Positions 34,711 to 42,975 of a DNA stretch of 44,236 nucleotides are shown in pieces. A program made the position numbers and the translations under genes. Below the pieces are notes generated by a model. The model was not told the DNA's origin. It saw only the letters and a program-made list of their open reading frames with translations, and ran no database searches. Source of the stretch: Candidatus Iainarchaeum sp. (lineage in GTDB: Archaea; Micrarchaeota; Micrarchaeia; Burarchaeales; Fermentimicrarchaeaceae); contig JAQTMQ010000006.1 of the NCBI GenBank assembly GCA_028714235.1, positions 1-44,236 of the forward strand. The letters are read 5' to 3'. Position 1 is the stretch's first letter. Each line of letters starts with the position of its first letter.

Positions 34711-35691
34711 TTAACTTTTTTTGCCGGCCTTCCTGTGCGCGGCTTCCAGCGGGTGGCGGGATTCGGCGCGCTTCATTTCCCTGAACCGCTTTCCGCCCCG
34801 GGCGTGCTCGGAAAGCCATTCCTCCGCGAACCTTCCGTCCTCTATTTCCGAAAATATTTCGCGCATCTCCTTTTTCACGGCCTCGCCCACGACCCTCTTG
34901 CCGCGCGAAAGCCCGCCGTACGCAGCGGTTTCCGACACCCCGAACACGGTGCCCTTCAGCCCGCGGGCGTAAAGCAGGTCAACAACGAGCTTCGTGACCG
35001 CGACGCATTCGTGGTACGCGAGCTCCGGCGGTATCCCGCGCTCAACCATCGTTTCGAAGCCCGCCTTCGCGATTTGCATCGCGCCGCCGAGCGTGACCGC
35101 CTGCTCCCCGAACACGTTCGCCACCGCCTCCTGCGCGAAAGTGCAGCGGAAGGCTTTACGCGCGCCTTTGGCGGGGCCGAGCGCGCGCGCGAACGCTTCC
35201 GCGGTCGCGCCCGCGTTTCCGGTGGCGTCCTGCCAGACGGAAACGAACAGCGGCACGTTTTCCCCGTTGAGGTACGCTTCCCTGAGCCTGCTCCCGGTCG
35301 CCTTCGGCGCGACGAGGATGACGTCAACGCCCTTTGGCGGCTTCACGATTCCGAAGGCGACGTTGAAGCCGTGCGAAAAATAAAGCGTTTTCCCGGGCTT
35401 GAGGGACGGCAGTATCTCGTCGCGGAACACCTTCCCCTGCGCCATGTCGGAAATCAGGACGCATGCCGCGTCCGCCCTGCGGACCGCCTCGCCAATCGGC
35501 ATGACGGGAAAGCCGTCGCGCTCCGCCTCGCGGAAAGACCTGCCCCGCTTCCTCGCCCCGACTATTACGGAAACTCCTGAGTCGCGCATGCATTGCGCTT
35601 GCGCCCTGCCCTGGTTCCCGTAGCCGAGCACGGCGACCGTTTTACCTTCAAGGCTTCTTGGGCAGGCCCTGACGACAGCGCCCGGTTTCAT
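34711..35691 (-). CDS. ketol-acid reductoisomerase-like protein with altered metal site
   Basis: GKTVAVLGYGNQGRAQAQCMRDSGVSVIVGARKRG...FSHGFNVAFG...VAPKATGS...NVFGEQAVTLGG...AYHECVAVTKLVVDLLYARGL. Confidence 0.8.
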   Translation of the reverse strand: MKPGAVVRACPRSLEGKTVAVLGYGNQGRAQAQCMRDSGVSVIVGARKRGRSFREAERDGFPVMPIGEAVRRADAACVLISDMAQGKVFRDEILPSLKPGKTLYFSHGFNVAFGIVKPPKGVDVILVAPKATGSRLREAYLNGENVPLFVSVWQDATGNAGATAEAFARALGPAKGARKAFRCTFAQEAVANVFGEQAVTLGGAMQIAKAGFETMVERGIPPELAYHECVAVTKLVVDLLYARGLKGTVFGVSETAAYGGLSRGKRVVGEAVKKEMREIFSEIEDGRFAEEWLSEHARGGKRFREMKRAESRHPLEAAHRKAGKKS

Positions 35692-35699
35692 AAGAAAGC

Positions 35700-36893
35700 C
35701 TACGAAATCGTGATTATTTTCGCGCCCTTCACCGTGACCGTGAAGACGCGGGCGGCCGAGTCCCCGATTGACGCGTTCCCCGGGAGGTACGCGGGGACGC
35801 TGGCCCCGCCAGGTAGCGCGTACGTGCGCCCGCCGATGGGGATGGAGTCGTTAAGCCGCAGGGTCCCCTTTCTCGCGACGAGCAGCCACGGGACGCCGAC
35901 AAGCTCCCTGATGCCGGACTCGCTCGCGTTCGCCGCGGTCACGTTGACGGACAGGTCGGACGGCGGGAACTCGATTTGCGTGCTGCGGTTGAGCGCCGCC
36001 TGGAAGTCCGCCTCGGCCCGCGTCCTGTCCACGAATCCGTCCTCCACGAGCGTCGTGTTCCCGACGACGAAGAGCACGTACGAAATGTTCTCTATTGCCG
36101 CCTTCTCCGCCTCGCTCACGTTGCCGGTGATGACGAAATTCCATTCCGAGTATTCCACAGACGAATCAGGGTAAACGGCGCGCAGCGCGGAGCCCATTTC
36201 CGACTCGTTCAACCGCGCCCTCTCCTCCCACGGCACTTCCGCGGAGCCGAACCACGAGTCTGAAAGCGCGGAAACGGTTCCCTCGAGCGCGACGGTGGCG
36301 GCGCGCTGCGCGATTTCCACCTGGAGCTCGGTTATCGCGTCGCCCGAAAGCATCGCGGTGAGCAAGACCGTCACGTTTTCGCCCGCCGGGACCAGCGGCT
36401 CCATGAGCACCCTGCCGCGGTAGCGGATCGGCGCGGTGACGTTGCCCCCGCGCGTCGCGAAGACCGCTTCGCCCGGAAGCTCAAGCTGCGCCCTCGCGGA
36501 AAGCCCGTACGCCGGAAAATCGCTGGAAAGGTTCCACCCGATTTCCGACGCGTCGGCGCCCGGGTCAAGGACGAGGCTCACCCCGTCCGGGTCCGCGGAA
36601 TTGTAGTACGCCGCCTTGCCCGAGGCCACGAACGAGTCGAGCCTTTGCCGGAGCGCATCGTCGCCCGCCGCCCCGTCCCCTGAAATGGAGAGCACGCCGT
36701 CAGGGTAGGCGGAAAGGGTCGCCTCCACCTGCGCGTACCCGAGCACCTGCGACGACGCGGGCGTCGGCGTGGGGGTTGCCCCGCCATCGCCTGGAACCTG
36801 GTTTTTCGCGCCCTGAATCGCGAAAGCCTCGAACATGAACACGAGCGCTATTACGACCACTGCTATCTTGATTACGTCATCCTTTGACAGCAA
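35700..36893 (-). CDS. membrane-anchored extracellular protein, TPTPTP linker, unknown domain
   Basis: N-terminal TM (IKIAVVVIALVFMFEAFAI), PTPTPAS linker, many N-x-S/T sequons. Confidence 0.6.
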   Translation of the reverse strand: MLSKDDVIKIAVVVIALVFMFEAFAIQGAKNQVPGDGGATPTPTPASSQVLGYAQVEATLSAYPDGVLSISGDGAAGDDALRQRLDSFVASGKAAYYNSADPDGVSLVLDPGADASEIGWNLSSDFPAYGLSARAQLELPGEAVFATRGGNVTAPIRYRGRVLMEPLVPAGENVTVLLTAMLSGDAITELQVEIAQRAATVALEGTVSALSDSWFGSAEVPWEERARLNESEMGSALRAVYPDSSVEYSEWNFVITGNVSEAEKAAIENISYVLFVVGNTTLVEDGFVDRTRAEADFQAALNRSTQIEFPPSDLSVNVTAANASESGIRELVGVPWLLVARKGTLRLNDSIPIGGRTYALPGGASVPAYLPGNASIGDSAARVFTVTVKGAKIITIS

Positions 36894-36980
36894 ATAGCCT
36901 CACCTTCGGGATAGGCATTATTATATGGCAGCATTTATAAAAACAAGAGAGTTTTTTCTCGCGAGATGGGAGGTTTTTTG

Positions 36981-37688
36981 ATGCCAGAATCAGTCGCGAA
37001 AGGCGATTTCGTTAAAATCGAGTTCACGGGAACCAGGCAATCGGACGGAAGCGTGTTCGACACCACCGACGCGGCGAAGGCGAAGGAGGCGGGCGTCTTC
37101 AGCGAGAAGGCGAAATACGCGCCGAAGCTGGTCGCGGTGGGCAAGGGGATGGTCGTGCCCGGCCTCGACGAGGCGCTCGAGGGCATGGCGCCCGGGGAGG
37201 AGAAAAGCGTGGAGGCCGCGCCCGAAAAGGCGTACGGGCCGAGGAGCCCGTCAAGGGTGCGCATCGTCCCCATCTCCGAATTCAGGAAGCAGGGCCTGTC
37301 GCCCGAGCCCGGCATGATGTTCGAGCTCGACGGCACGCCTGCGCTCGTGAGAAGCGTGACTTCGGGCAGGGTGATGGTGGACCTCAACCACCCCCTTGCG
37401 GGCGAAACCCTCGCGTTCAAGGTGAAACTCGTCGAAAAGATTTCGGGGACGGAGAACCGGGCGAAAGCGCTCCTTGAGGACTGCGGCCTCAAATTCGAGT
37501 CCGCAAGGCTTGCCGGGTCCTCGCTCGAGGTGTCCTTCCCCAAGTCGGGGAAGCCGGACGCCGAAACCTTCGTCTCCAAAGTAGGCTTCATCCGCGCCGC
37601 AAAAGAGCTGCTCCCCGAAATAACCTCCTTCGAGACAAGGGAAACCTACCTCCTCGCGGAAAGCGGCGGCAAAAAGGCGGAGGATTGA
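36981..37688 (+). CDS. FKBP-type peptidyl-prolyl isomerase (SlyD-like)
   Basis: GDFVKIEFTGTRQSDGSVFDTT...VVPGLDEALEGMAPGEEKSVEAAPEKAYG...VDLNHPLAGETLAFKVKLVEK. Confidence 0.9.
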   Translation: MPESVAKGDFVKIEFTGTRQSDGSVFDTTDAAKAKEAGVFSEKAKYAPKLVAVGKGMVVPGLDEALEGMAPGEEKSVEAAPEKAYGPRSPSRVRIVPISEFRKQGLSPEPGMMFELDGTPALVRSVTSGRVMVDLNHPLAGETLAFKVKLVEKISGTENRAKALLEDCGLKFESARLAGSSLEVSFPKSGKPDAETFVSKVGFIRAAKELLPEITSFETRETYLLAESGGKKAED

Positions 37689-37690
37689 AA

Positions 37691-38518
37691 ATGTGCAGGC
37701 TCTGCGATTTCGCGCACGCAAGCACGGACTACCAGGAGCTCATGGAGCGCGCGTTCGTTTCCGACCTGGACCGCATGATTGCGTCCAAGAAGGACTGGCC
37801 CGACAACCGCTTCGTCTTCACGAACCTCGCGAAATGGGACAAAATCCGCTTTGACTTCGCCCTGTTCGAGCCCCTCGCCGCGATACCCAACCCCGAAAAC
37901 TATTACCAGGGCGTATGGGTTGACTCCGAAAAGCGCGGCTCGTCATGGGAAAGCGGCTGGGGGAGGAGCTTCGGCTTCACCCGCGACGGCAAGCTCCTGC
38001 TCTACACGAAGGCGACGATGCACACCAAGTTCCGCCCCGAGGACGAATGGTTCAAGTACTTCTTTCTCGTCGAATTCGAGCCCGCGCAGCTGAGCCTCGT
38101 GATGAACCCGCCCAAATTCATCATCCGCGCCGACGAGGTCAAGCTGAAGGGGCAAAACCTCCTCACGAACGAGGAATCCGAGCACTCCTTCAGCTTCATC
38201 TTCTCGCACCTCGCGACCGAAAAAAGCGCGATGCTCCCGGAAGCCGTCAAGCAAAGCGCGTTCTACAGGAAAGTCCTGCGCCGCGGGAAGCCGAAGAAAG
38301 ACGACGGAGAGCAAAGAAGCGATTTCGAGCGCTACACCGTCACCACGCCATACTACGCCCCCCACCCGTTCCTCATGCAGTTCTTCCAGGAGCTCGGATA
38401 CGAAACCCGCTTCGACTTCCAGGTCGCCATCCCGAAATTCGTGGAGGAGCACTTCTCCGCGCTCGGCGCGAGGCCCGCCCCGTCCGACGACGCGCTGAAC
38501 CCCGGCCCCTCCCCCTAG
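37691..38518 (+). CDS. uncharacterised protein
   Basis: 275 aa, N-terminal MCRLCDFAH, aromatic-rich; directly downstream of FKBP. Confidence 0.65.
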   Translation: MCRLCDFAHASTDYQELMERAFVSDLDRMIASKKDWPDNRFVFTNLAKWDKIRFDFALFEPLAAIPNPENYYQGVWVDSEKRGSSWESGWGRSFGFTRDGKLLLYTKATMHTKFRPEDEWFKYFFLVEFEPAQLSLVMNPPKFIIRADEVKLKGQNLLTNEESEHSFSFIFSHLATEKSAMLPEAVKQSAFYRKVLRRGKPKKDDGEQRSDFERYTVTTPYYAPHPFLMQFFQELGYETRFDFQVAIPKFVEEHFSALGARPAPSDDALNPGPSP

Positions 38519-38552
38519 CTATAAAAACCGCAAGCGCGCAATTCCCACCCGT

Positions 38553-38768
38553 GCCGAGGTGGCAGAACCTGGTATCGCGCCAGACAAACCCTTTTTCCCG
38601 AAAAAGGGTTTTTCCTCGATTTCCCAAAAAGGGCGAAACTTGAGCCAGGCAACAGGCTGCCTGCCCGAAATCTGGTTCCCGCAAGGGATTAGGAGTTCAA
38701 ATGAACCCCTTTCCGGTTGCCGCGCAAAAGCGTTCACGGAAAAGGTTCGGAAAATCTCCTCCTCGGCG
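38553..38768 (+). tRNA. tRNA-Ser, probably CGA, with anticodon-loop intron(s) (79 nt total) plus a 53-nt T-loop intron
   Basis: GCCGAGG/CCTCGGC acceptor, G73; 5' half nearly identical to tRNA-Ser(GGA) at 23305; anticodon stem CCAGA (38580-38584)/TCTGG (38671-38675); variable arm TTCCCGCAAGGGATT; T-stem AGGAG/CTCCT with loop TTC...AAAT split by insert (~38699-38751). Removing 79+53 nt gives 84 nt, same as tRNA-Ser(GGA). Confidence 0.8.
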
Positions 38769-38807
38769 TCTTCTTTTTATATTGCCGGAACGGTAAAACC
38801 TACTTGA

Positions 38808-39806
38808 ATGTTTCTCGACAAGACCGACCTTTGCGTGATGGAGGAGCTGTGCGAGAACAGCCGCACGCTCCTCAAGAACATCGCCGGGAAGTCGGGCGTC
38901 AGCATACAGACGGTTTCCAGCAGGATGAGGCGCCTGGAGTCCGCGCTCGGCCTCCGGTACGCGCTCGAGCTCGACCTGGAAGCACTCGGTCTCCGCTCCG
39001 AGCACGTGGTGCGCGTCAAGCTCAAGCCGGAAGCGCAGCCGGATGACGCCGCGCTTGCCGAGCTCCTGTCCTCGCCTTTCGTCCAGCTCGCGTGCAAGAC
39101 GAAAGGGGACTTCGACATGTTCTTCTGGGTGGTCACGCCGTCGATGCAGTTCTTTTCCTCGGAAGTCGAGCCCAAGCTCCGCGAAGCGCTCGGGGACGTC
39201 GTGGAGGACTGGGCCGCCTACCCCCTCGTCTCCCACCTTGCGGGCTTCCTTCCCGTCGGGCCCGAGCTCGCCGACCAGTTCCGCGAGCAGAAGCCGCGCG
39301 CGAAAACCATCCGGCTGATGGTCGGAAACGCGCGCATAAGCGTCACGGATTTGGCGGAGCAGCTGGGCGTCACCGAGCCGACCGCGGAATACCACCTGAA
39401 GAAGGCGCGGCCCTTCGTCCGGCGCTTCACCGCGTTTTTCACCGGCAGGGGGGAATTCACGCACGTCATCCGCTTCCTCCAGCTCCGGGGGAAAAAGCAG
39501 GACCTGGAATCCGAGGGCAGGAGGATTACCGAGGTTTACCTGAACTCGGACCCGCGGCTTTTCAACCGGCTCGCTTTCGCCGCAAAGCCTTCGGGAGGGA
39601 TGGACGCCCTCCTGATTGAGACGAATTCGTCGCTTGAGGACTCGTCTTCCGCGACCGAAGAGCTCTTGTCCGGCACGAAAATCGTGGGCAAGCACGTTTC
39701 CGCCGTGGTTTCAAGCGTGCAGAAGGGAGCGATACCCATCCGGAAAGTCGGGCTCGCGAAAACCTGCCAGTCGGTAGTCTTCCCCCAGCGGCCGGCAGCG
39801 GAGTGA
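38808..39806 (+). CDS. Lrp/AsnC-like regulator with two HTH modules
   Basis: DKTDLCVMEELCENSRTLLKNIAGKSGVSIQTVSSRMRRLE and IRLMVGNARISVTDLAEQLGVTEPTAEYHLKKA. Confidence 0.7.
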   Translation: MFLDKTDLCVMEELCENSRTLLKNIAGKSGVSIQTVSSRMRRLESALGLRYALELDLEALGLRSEHVVRVKLKPEAQPDDAALAELLSSPFVQLACKTKGDFDMFFWVVTPSMQFFSSEVEPKLREALGDVVEDWAAYPLVSHLAGFLPVGPELADQFREQKPRAKTIRLMVGNARISVTDLAEQLGVTEPTAEYHLKKARPFVRRFTAFFTGRGEFTHVIRFLQLRGKKQDLESEGRRITEVYLNSDPRLFNRLAFAAKPSGGMDALLIETNSSLEDSSSATEELLSGTKIVGKHVSAVVSSVQKGAIPIRKVGLAKTCQSVVFPQRPAAE

Positions 39807-39879
39807 GCCGTTCCCGCGCCCCGGTTATGCGGCTTTATAACCTCTTTTCGGCAAAAATGCTTCGTTCAGGTGGTCTTTC

Positions 39880-41436
39880 GTGAAAGAAGAAATCATGGAC
39901 GTCGCGCTCAAGCGCGGCTTCCTCATCCCGTCAAACGAGGCCTACGGGCAGGTTTCCGGCTTCTACGATTACGGTTCGGTCGGGGCGCCCATGAAGCGCA
40001 AGATTGAGGACGCGTGGAGGAAGTCCTTCATCTGGCGGGACGGCAACCTCGAAGTGGAAACCGTCATGATTCTTCCCGAGATAGTCCTGAAGGCGTCCGG
40101 CCACGTCGGCCACTTCGGCGACCCGCTCGTCGGTTGCGAGAAATGCAAGAAAAAGTTCCGCGCGGACACGCTCGTCGCGGACGCGATTGGCGAGAAGGCG
40201 GGGGAAGGCGGGCAAGGCGAGCACGTCAAGCGGCTGAAAGAGCATTTGGCGCGCCTGCCCGGCATGAATCCCGAGGAGCTCACGGAAAAGATGAGGGAGC
40301 TCGGGATAGGGTGCCCGGAATGCGGCGGCGGATTCGGGGAAGTGGGCTGGTTCAACCTGATGTTCAAGACGAACATCGGGCCGGTTGAAGGCAACCCCGG
40401 CTACGCGAGGCCGGAGACCGCGCAAGGAATTTTCCTCGCATTCCCCCGGGTTTTCAGGGCGCACGGCTCGCGCCTCCCGCTGGGCATCGGGCAGATAGGG
40501 AAATCGTTCAGGAACGAGATTTCGCCGAGGCAGGGGCTCATCCGCCTGCGCGAATTCACCCAGATGGAGCTCGAATACTTTTTCAACCCGGAATCCGCGC
40601 TCCACCCGCGCTTCGGAGAGGTGGAGGGCCGGAAGGTGCGCGTCCTCACCCGCGAAGCGCAGGTTTCCGGAAGCGATGAGGCCCAGGAATTCACCGCGAA
40701 AGAGCTCGTGGAAAAGAAAATCGCGCCAAACCAGATTATGGCCTACTTCCTCGCGCGCGAAACCGAGTTTTACGAGTCGCTGGGCGTGCCGTCCGGCGAT
40801 TTCCGGTTCAGGCACATGCTGAAGGAGGAGACGCCGCACTATTCCGGAGGCAACTTCGACCTCGAGGTCTCGACTTCGTACGGCTGGGTGGAGACCATCG
40901 GCACCGCATACAGGACCGACTTCGACCTCTCAAGCCACGCGAAAACGAGCGGGCAGGACCTCTCCGTGTTCATCGAGGAAGAGAAAAAGAAAATCATCCC
41001 GCACGTCGTCGAGCCGTCGTTCGGGGTGGACCGCCTATTCTGGGCGGTGCTCGAGAAATGCTACCGGAGCGGCGGGGGCGCGGAAGGCAGGGACTGGAGC
41101 TGGTTCGATTTCCCGCCCCGCATCGCGCCCTTCGGCTGCGCGGTTTTGCCCCTCATGAAGAAGGACGGGCTCAAGGAGTACGCGGAAGGCCTCGTGCGCG
41201 CGCTGAGGGAGGAGGGCGTGAACGCGCTGTTCGACGTTTCGGGCTCCATCGGCAAGCGGTACGCGAGGCAGGATGAAATCGGCACGCCTTACTGCGTGAC
41301 CGCGGATTACGAGTCCCTGGAAAAGGGGACCGTGACGGTACGCTTCAGGAACGACGGCAAGCAGGTGCGCGTGCCGGCGGGCGAGCTTCCGGCGCGGCTG
41401 CGCGAGTTCGCGAAGGCCGGGAAAGTGACGGCATAA
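39880..41436 (+). CDS. glyS: glycyl-tRNA synthetase
   Basis: MDVALKRGFLIPSNEAYGQVSGFYDYGSVGAPMKRKIEDAWRKSF...RPETAQGIFLAFPRVF...FRNEISPRQGLIRLREFTQMELEYFF. Confidence 0.95.
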   Translation: MKEEIMDVALKRGFLIPSNEAYGQVSGFYDYGSVGAPMKRKIEDAWRKSFIWRDGNLEVETVMILPEIVLKASGHVGHFGDPLVGCEKCKKKFRADTLVADAIGEKAGEGGQGEHVKRLKEHLARLPGMNPEELTEKMRELGIGCPECGGGFGEVGWFNLMFKTNIGPVEGNPGYARPETAQGIFLAFPRVFRAHGSRLPLGIGQIGKSFRNEISPRQGLIRLREFTQMELEYFFNPESALHPRFGEVEGRKVRVLTREAQVSGSDEAQEFTAKELVEKKIAPNQIMAYFLARETEFYESLGVPSGDFRFRHMLKEETPHYSGGNFDLEVSTSYGWVETIGTAYRTDFDLSSHAKTSGQDLSVFIEEEKKKIIPHVVEPSFGVDRLFWAVLEKCYRSGGGAEGRDWSWFDFPPRIAPFGCAVLPLMKKDGLKEYAEGLVRALREEGVNALFDVSGSIGKRYARQDEIGTPYCVTADYESLEKGTVTVRFRNDGKQVRVPAGELPARLREFAKAGKVTA

Positions 41437-41470
41437 CGGTTAAATACACCCTGCCCGCCACAACTCCGTC

Positions 41471-42406
41471 ATGAACCCGGGCGCAAAGGCAGTTTTTTTC
41501 GTTCTCGCTTTCTCGATTGCCGCCATCGCCGCCGCGATGGACACGCGCGAATTCAATTTCACCGTGTCGCAGGTTCCGGGCCTGATTTCGGTTTCGTCGG
41601 ACGCGAACACCACCGGCCTCCTCCCGGGCTTCGAATACAATTACACCCTTGAAGTCAGGTGGGCGGTTCCCGGCGAATCGCTGCGCGCGATAAGCGCGAG
41701 CGAGGTTTCCGTCTACATACTCGCCGAGCCCGCGAACGACAGCCGCCAGTTCTATTTCAGGAAAGGCAGCGTGAAAGTGGGCCGGCACTACGCCAAGTTC
41801 ACGTGCCTGATAGAAAACTCCTCCTGCTCCGGCGCATCGGTGCTCTCGAAAAGCATTCCCGTTTACTACGTCATGGAGGCCGGCTCCAACCGCACGAGCG
41901 ACAGGATAGTGGTGCAGGGCTCGCTCGAGCCCTTCGCCAACGAAAGCGTTGTGCGCGAAGCGAACTCGCTTGCGGCGGAACTCCTGTCAAAAAGCCTGGC
42001 GCCCTCCCAGTACTCGCAGCTTTACGGCGCACTCGCCGAAATGGACCAGGGCGACTACGACTCGGCGCTCTCGCGCCTGGGGGAGCTGCTCGCCGCGGTC
42101 CAGGCCCAGCAGTCCATCCCCTCGGCCGCCGCGCAGGACTCAAGCCAGGACAACTGGCTCCTGCTGTTCGCGGTGCTTGCCGCGTTCGCAATACTGCTCG
42201 CCTACTACCTTCTTTCCAGGAGGAAAGGAGGGGACCGCGGCGGCTTCCACAGCCTTGAAGACGACGAGATCCGGGGCAGCGACTACGGGGAGGAAGCGCC
42301 CGCTCCCCCCGACGAGGCGCCGTCCCCTCCCACGGAAAAGGAGGATGAAGGGAAGGGCGGGGGCGGAGAGCCGCCCGTCGTAGTGCGCATTCCCGACTGG
42401 ATGTAG
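41471..42406 (+). CDS. single-pass type I membrane protein, unknown
   Basis: Signal-like N-terminus, glycosylation-type sequons, C-terminal TM (WLLLFAVLAAFAILLAYYLL) and acidic/Pro tail ending IPDWM. Confidence 0.65.
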   Translation: MNPGAKAVFFVLAFSIAAIAAAMDTREFNFTVSQVPGLISVSSDANTTGLLPGFEYNYTLEVRWAVPGESLRAISASEVSVYILAEPANDSRQFYFRKGSVKVGRHYAKFTCLIENSSCSGASVLSKSIPVYYVMEAGSNRTSDRIVVQGSLEPFANESVVREANSLAAELLSKSLAPSQYSQLYGALAEMDQGDYDSALSRLGELLAAVQAQQSIPSAAAQDSSQDNWLLLFAVLAAFAILLAYYLLSRRKGGDRGGFHSLEDDEIRGSDYGEEAPAPPDEAPSPPTEKEDEGKGGGGEPPVVVRIPDWM

Positions 42407-42414
42407 GAAAAGGG

Positions 42415-42915
42415 CTATGCTTCCCCTTTTGCCCTTGCCTTGGCGACAAAGAATTCCGCGGCTTGCCTGCGTCCCATCTCCTGGACCTCCCCGGCTTTGG
42501 CAAGGAATTCGGGGGACGTCAGCCTCCCGACCGCTCCGCCTCTGAAGAGCCTCACGAAACTGCCCAACGCACCTCGCACCCTGCCCGCCTCTGCGGGAAA
42601 ATGCCCTCCCAACACGTCAAAATAGTCTTTCGCCTTCTCGGGGCCGATGGCGTGGGCGAATTCTATGATGCCATGGACCGTTTCGGAAATCCTCTCGGGC
42701 TCCACCCCGCTTGAATCGAAATAATCCGCGATTCTTTCCCGGGTCGGCTTCGGGCAGCCAACAACCGAAAGCTTGCCGACGCTTGCTATGGCGCCATGGT
42801 CCCGAAACCTGCGGACAATCGGGGGTCCGTGCTCCCTCAAATGCCTTAGCGCCCGTGAAATCTCGTCATTGTCCCACACTGCCGCCGGCGGCTTAGTCGC
42901 GTGCATTCTTTCCAA
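42415..42915 (-). CDS. uncharacterised helical protein
   Basis: 166 aa; ISETVHGIIEFAHAIGPEKAKDYFDVLGG; TATA-like CTATAAA upstream on the opposite side (~42946). Confidence 0.5.
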   Translation of the reverse strand: MERMHATKPPAAVWDNDEISRALRHLREHGPPIVRRFRDHGAIASVGKLSVVGCPKPTRERIADYFDSSGVEPERISETVHGIIEFAHAIGPEKAKDYFDVLGGHFPAEAGRVRGALGSFVRLFRGGAVGRLTSPEFLAKAGEVQEMGRRQAAEFFVAKARAKGEA

Positions 42916-42975
42916 ACCCCCCTCAATGGTCGGTTGCCCATTTCAGCTATAAAACATTAACCTTTGGCGAAGAAC

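Noticed and set aside
38559-38807. 82-aa + ORF overlapping the tRNA-Ser
   Set aside because: Lies across tRNA exons and introns; no coding evidence.
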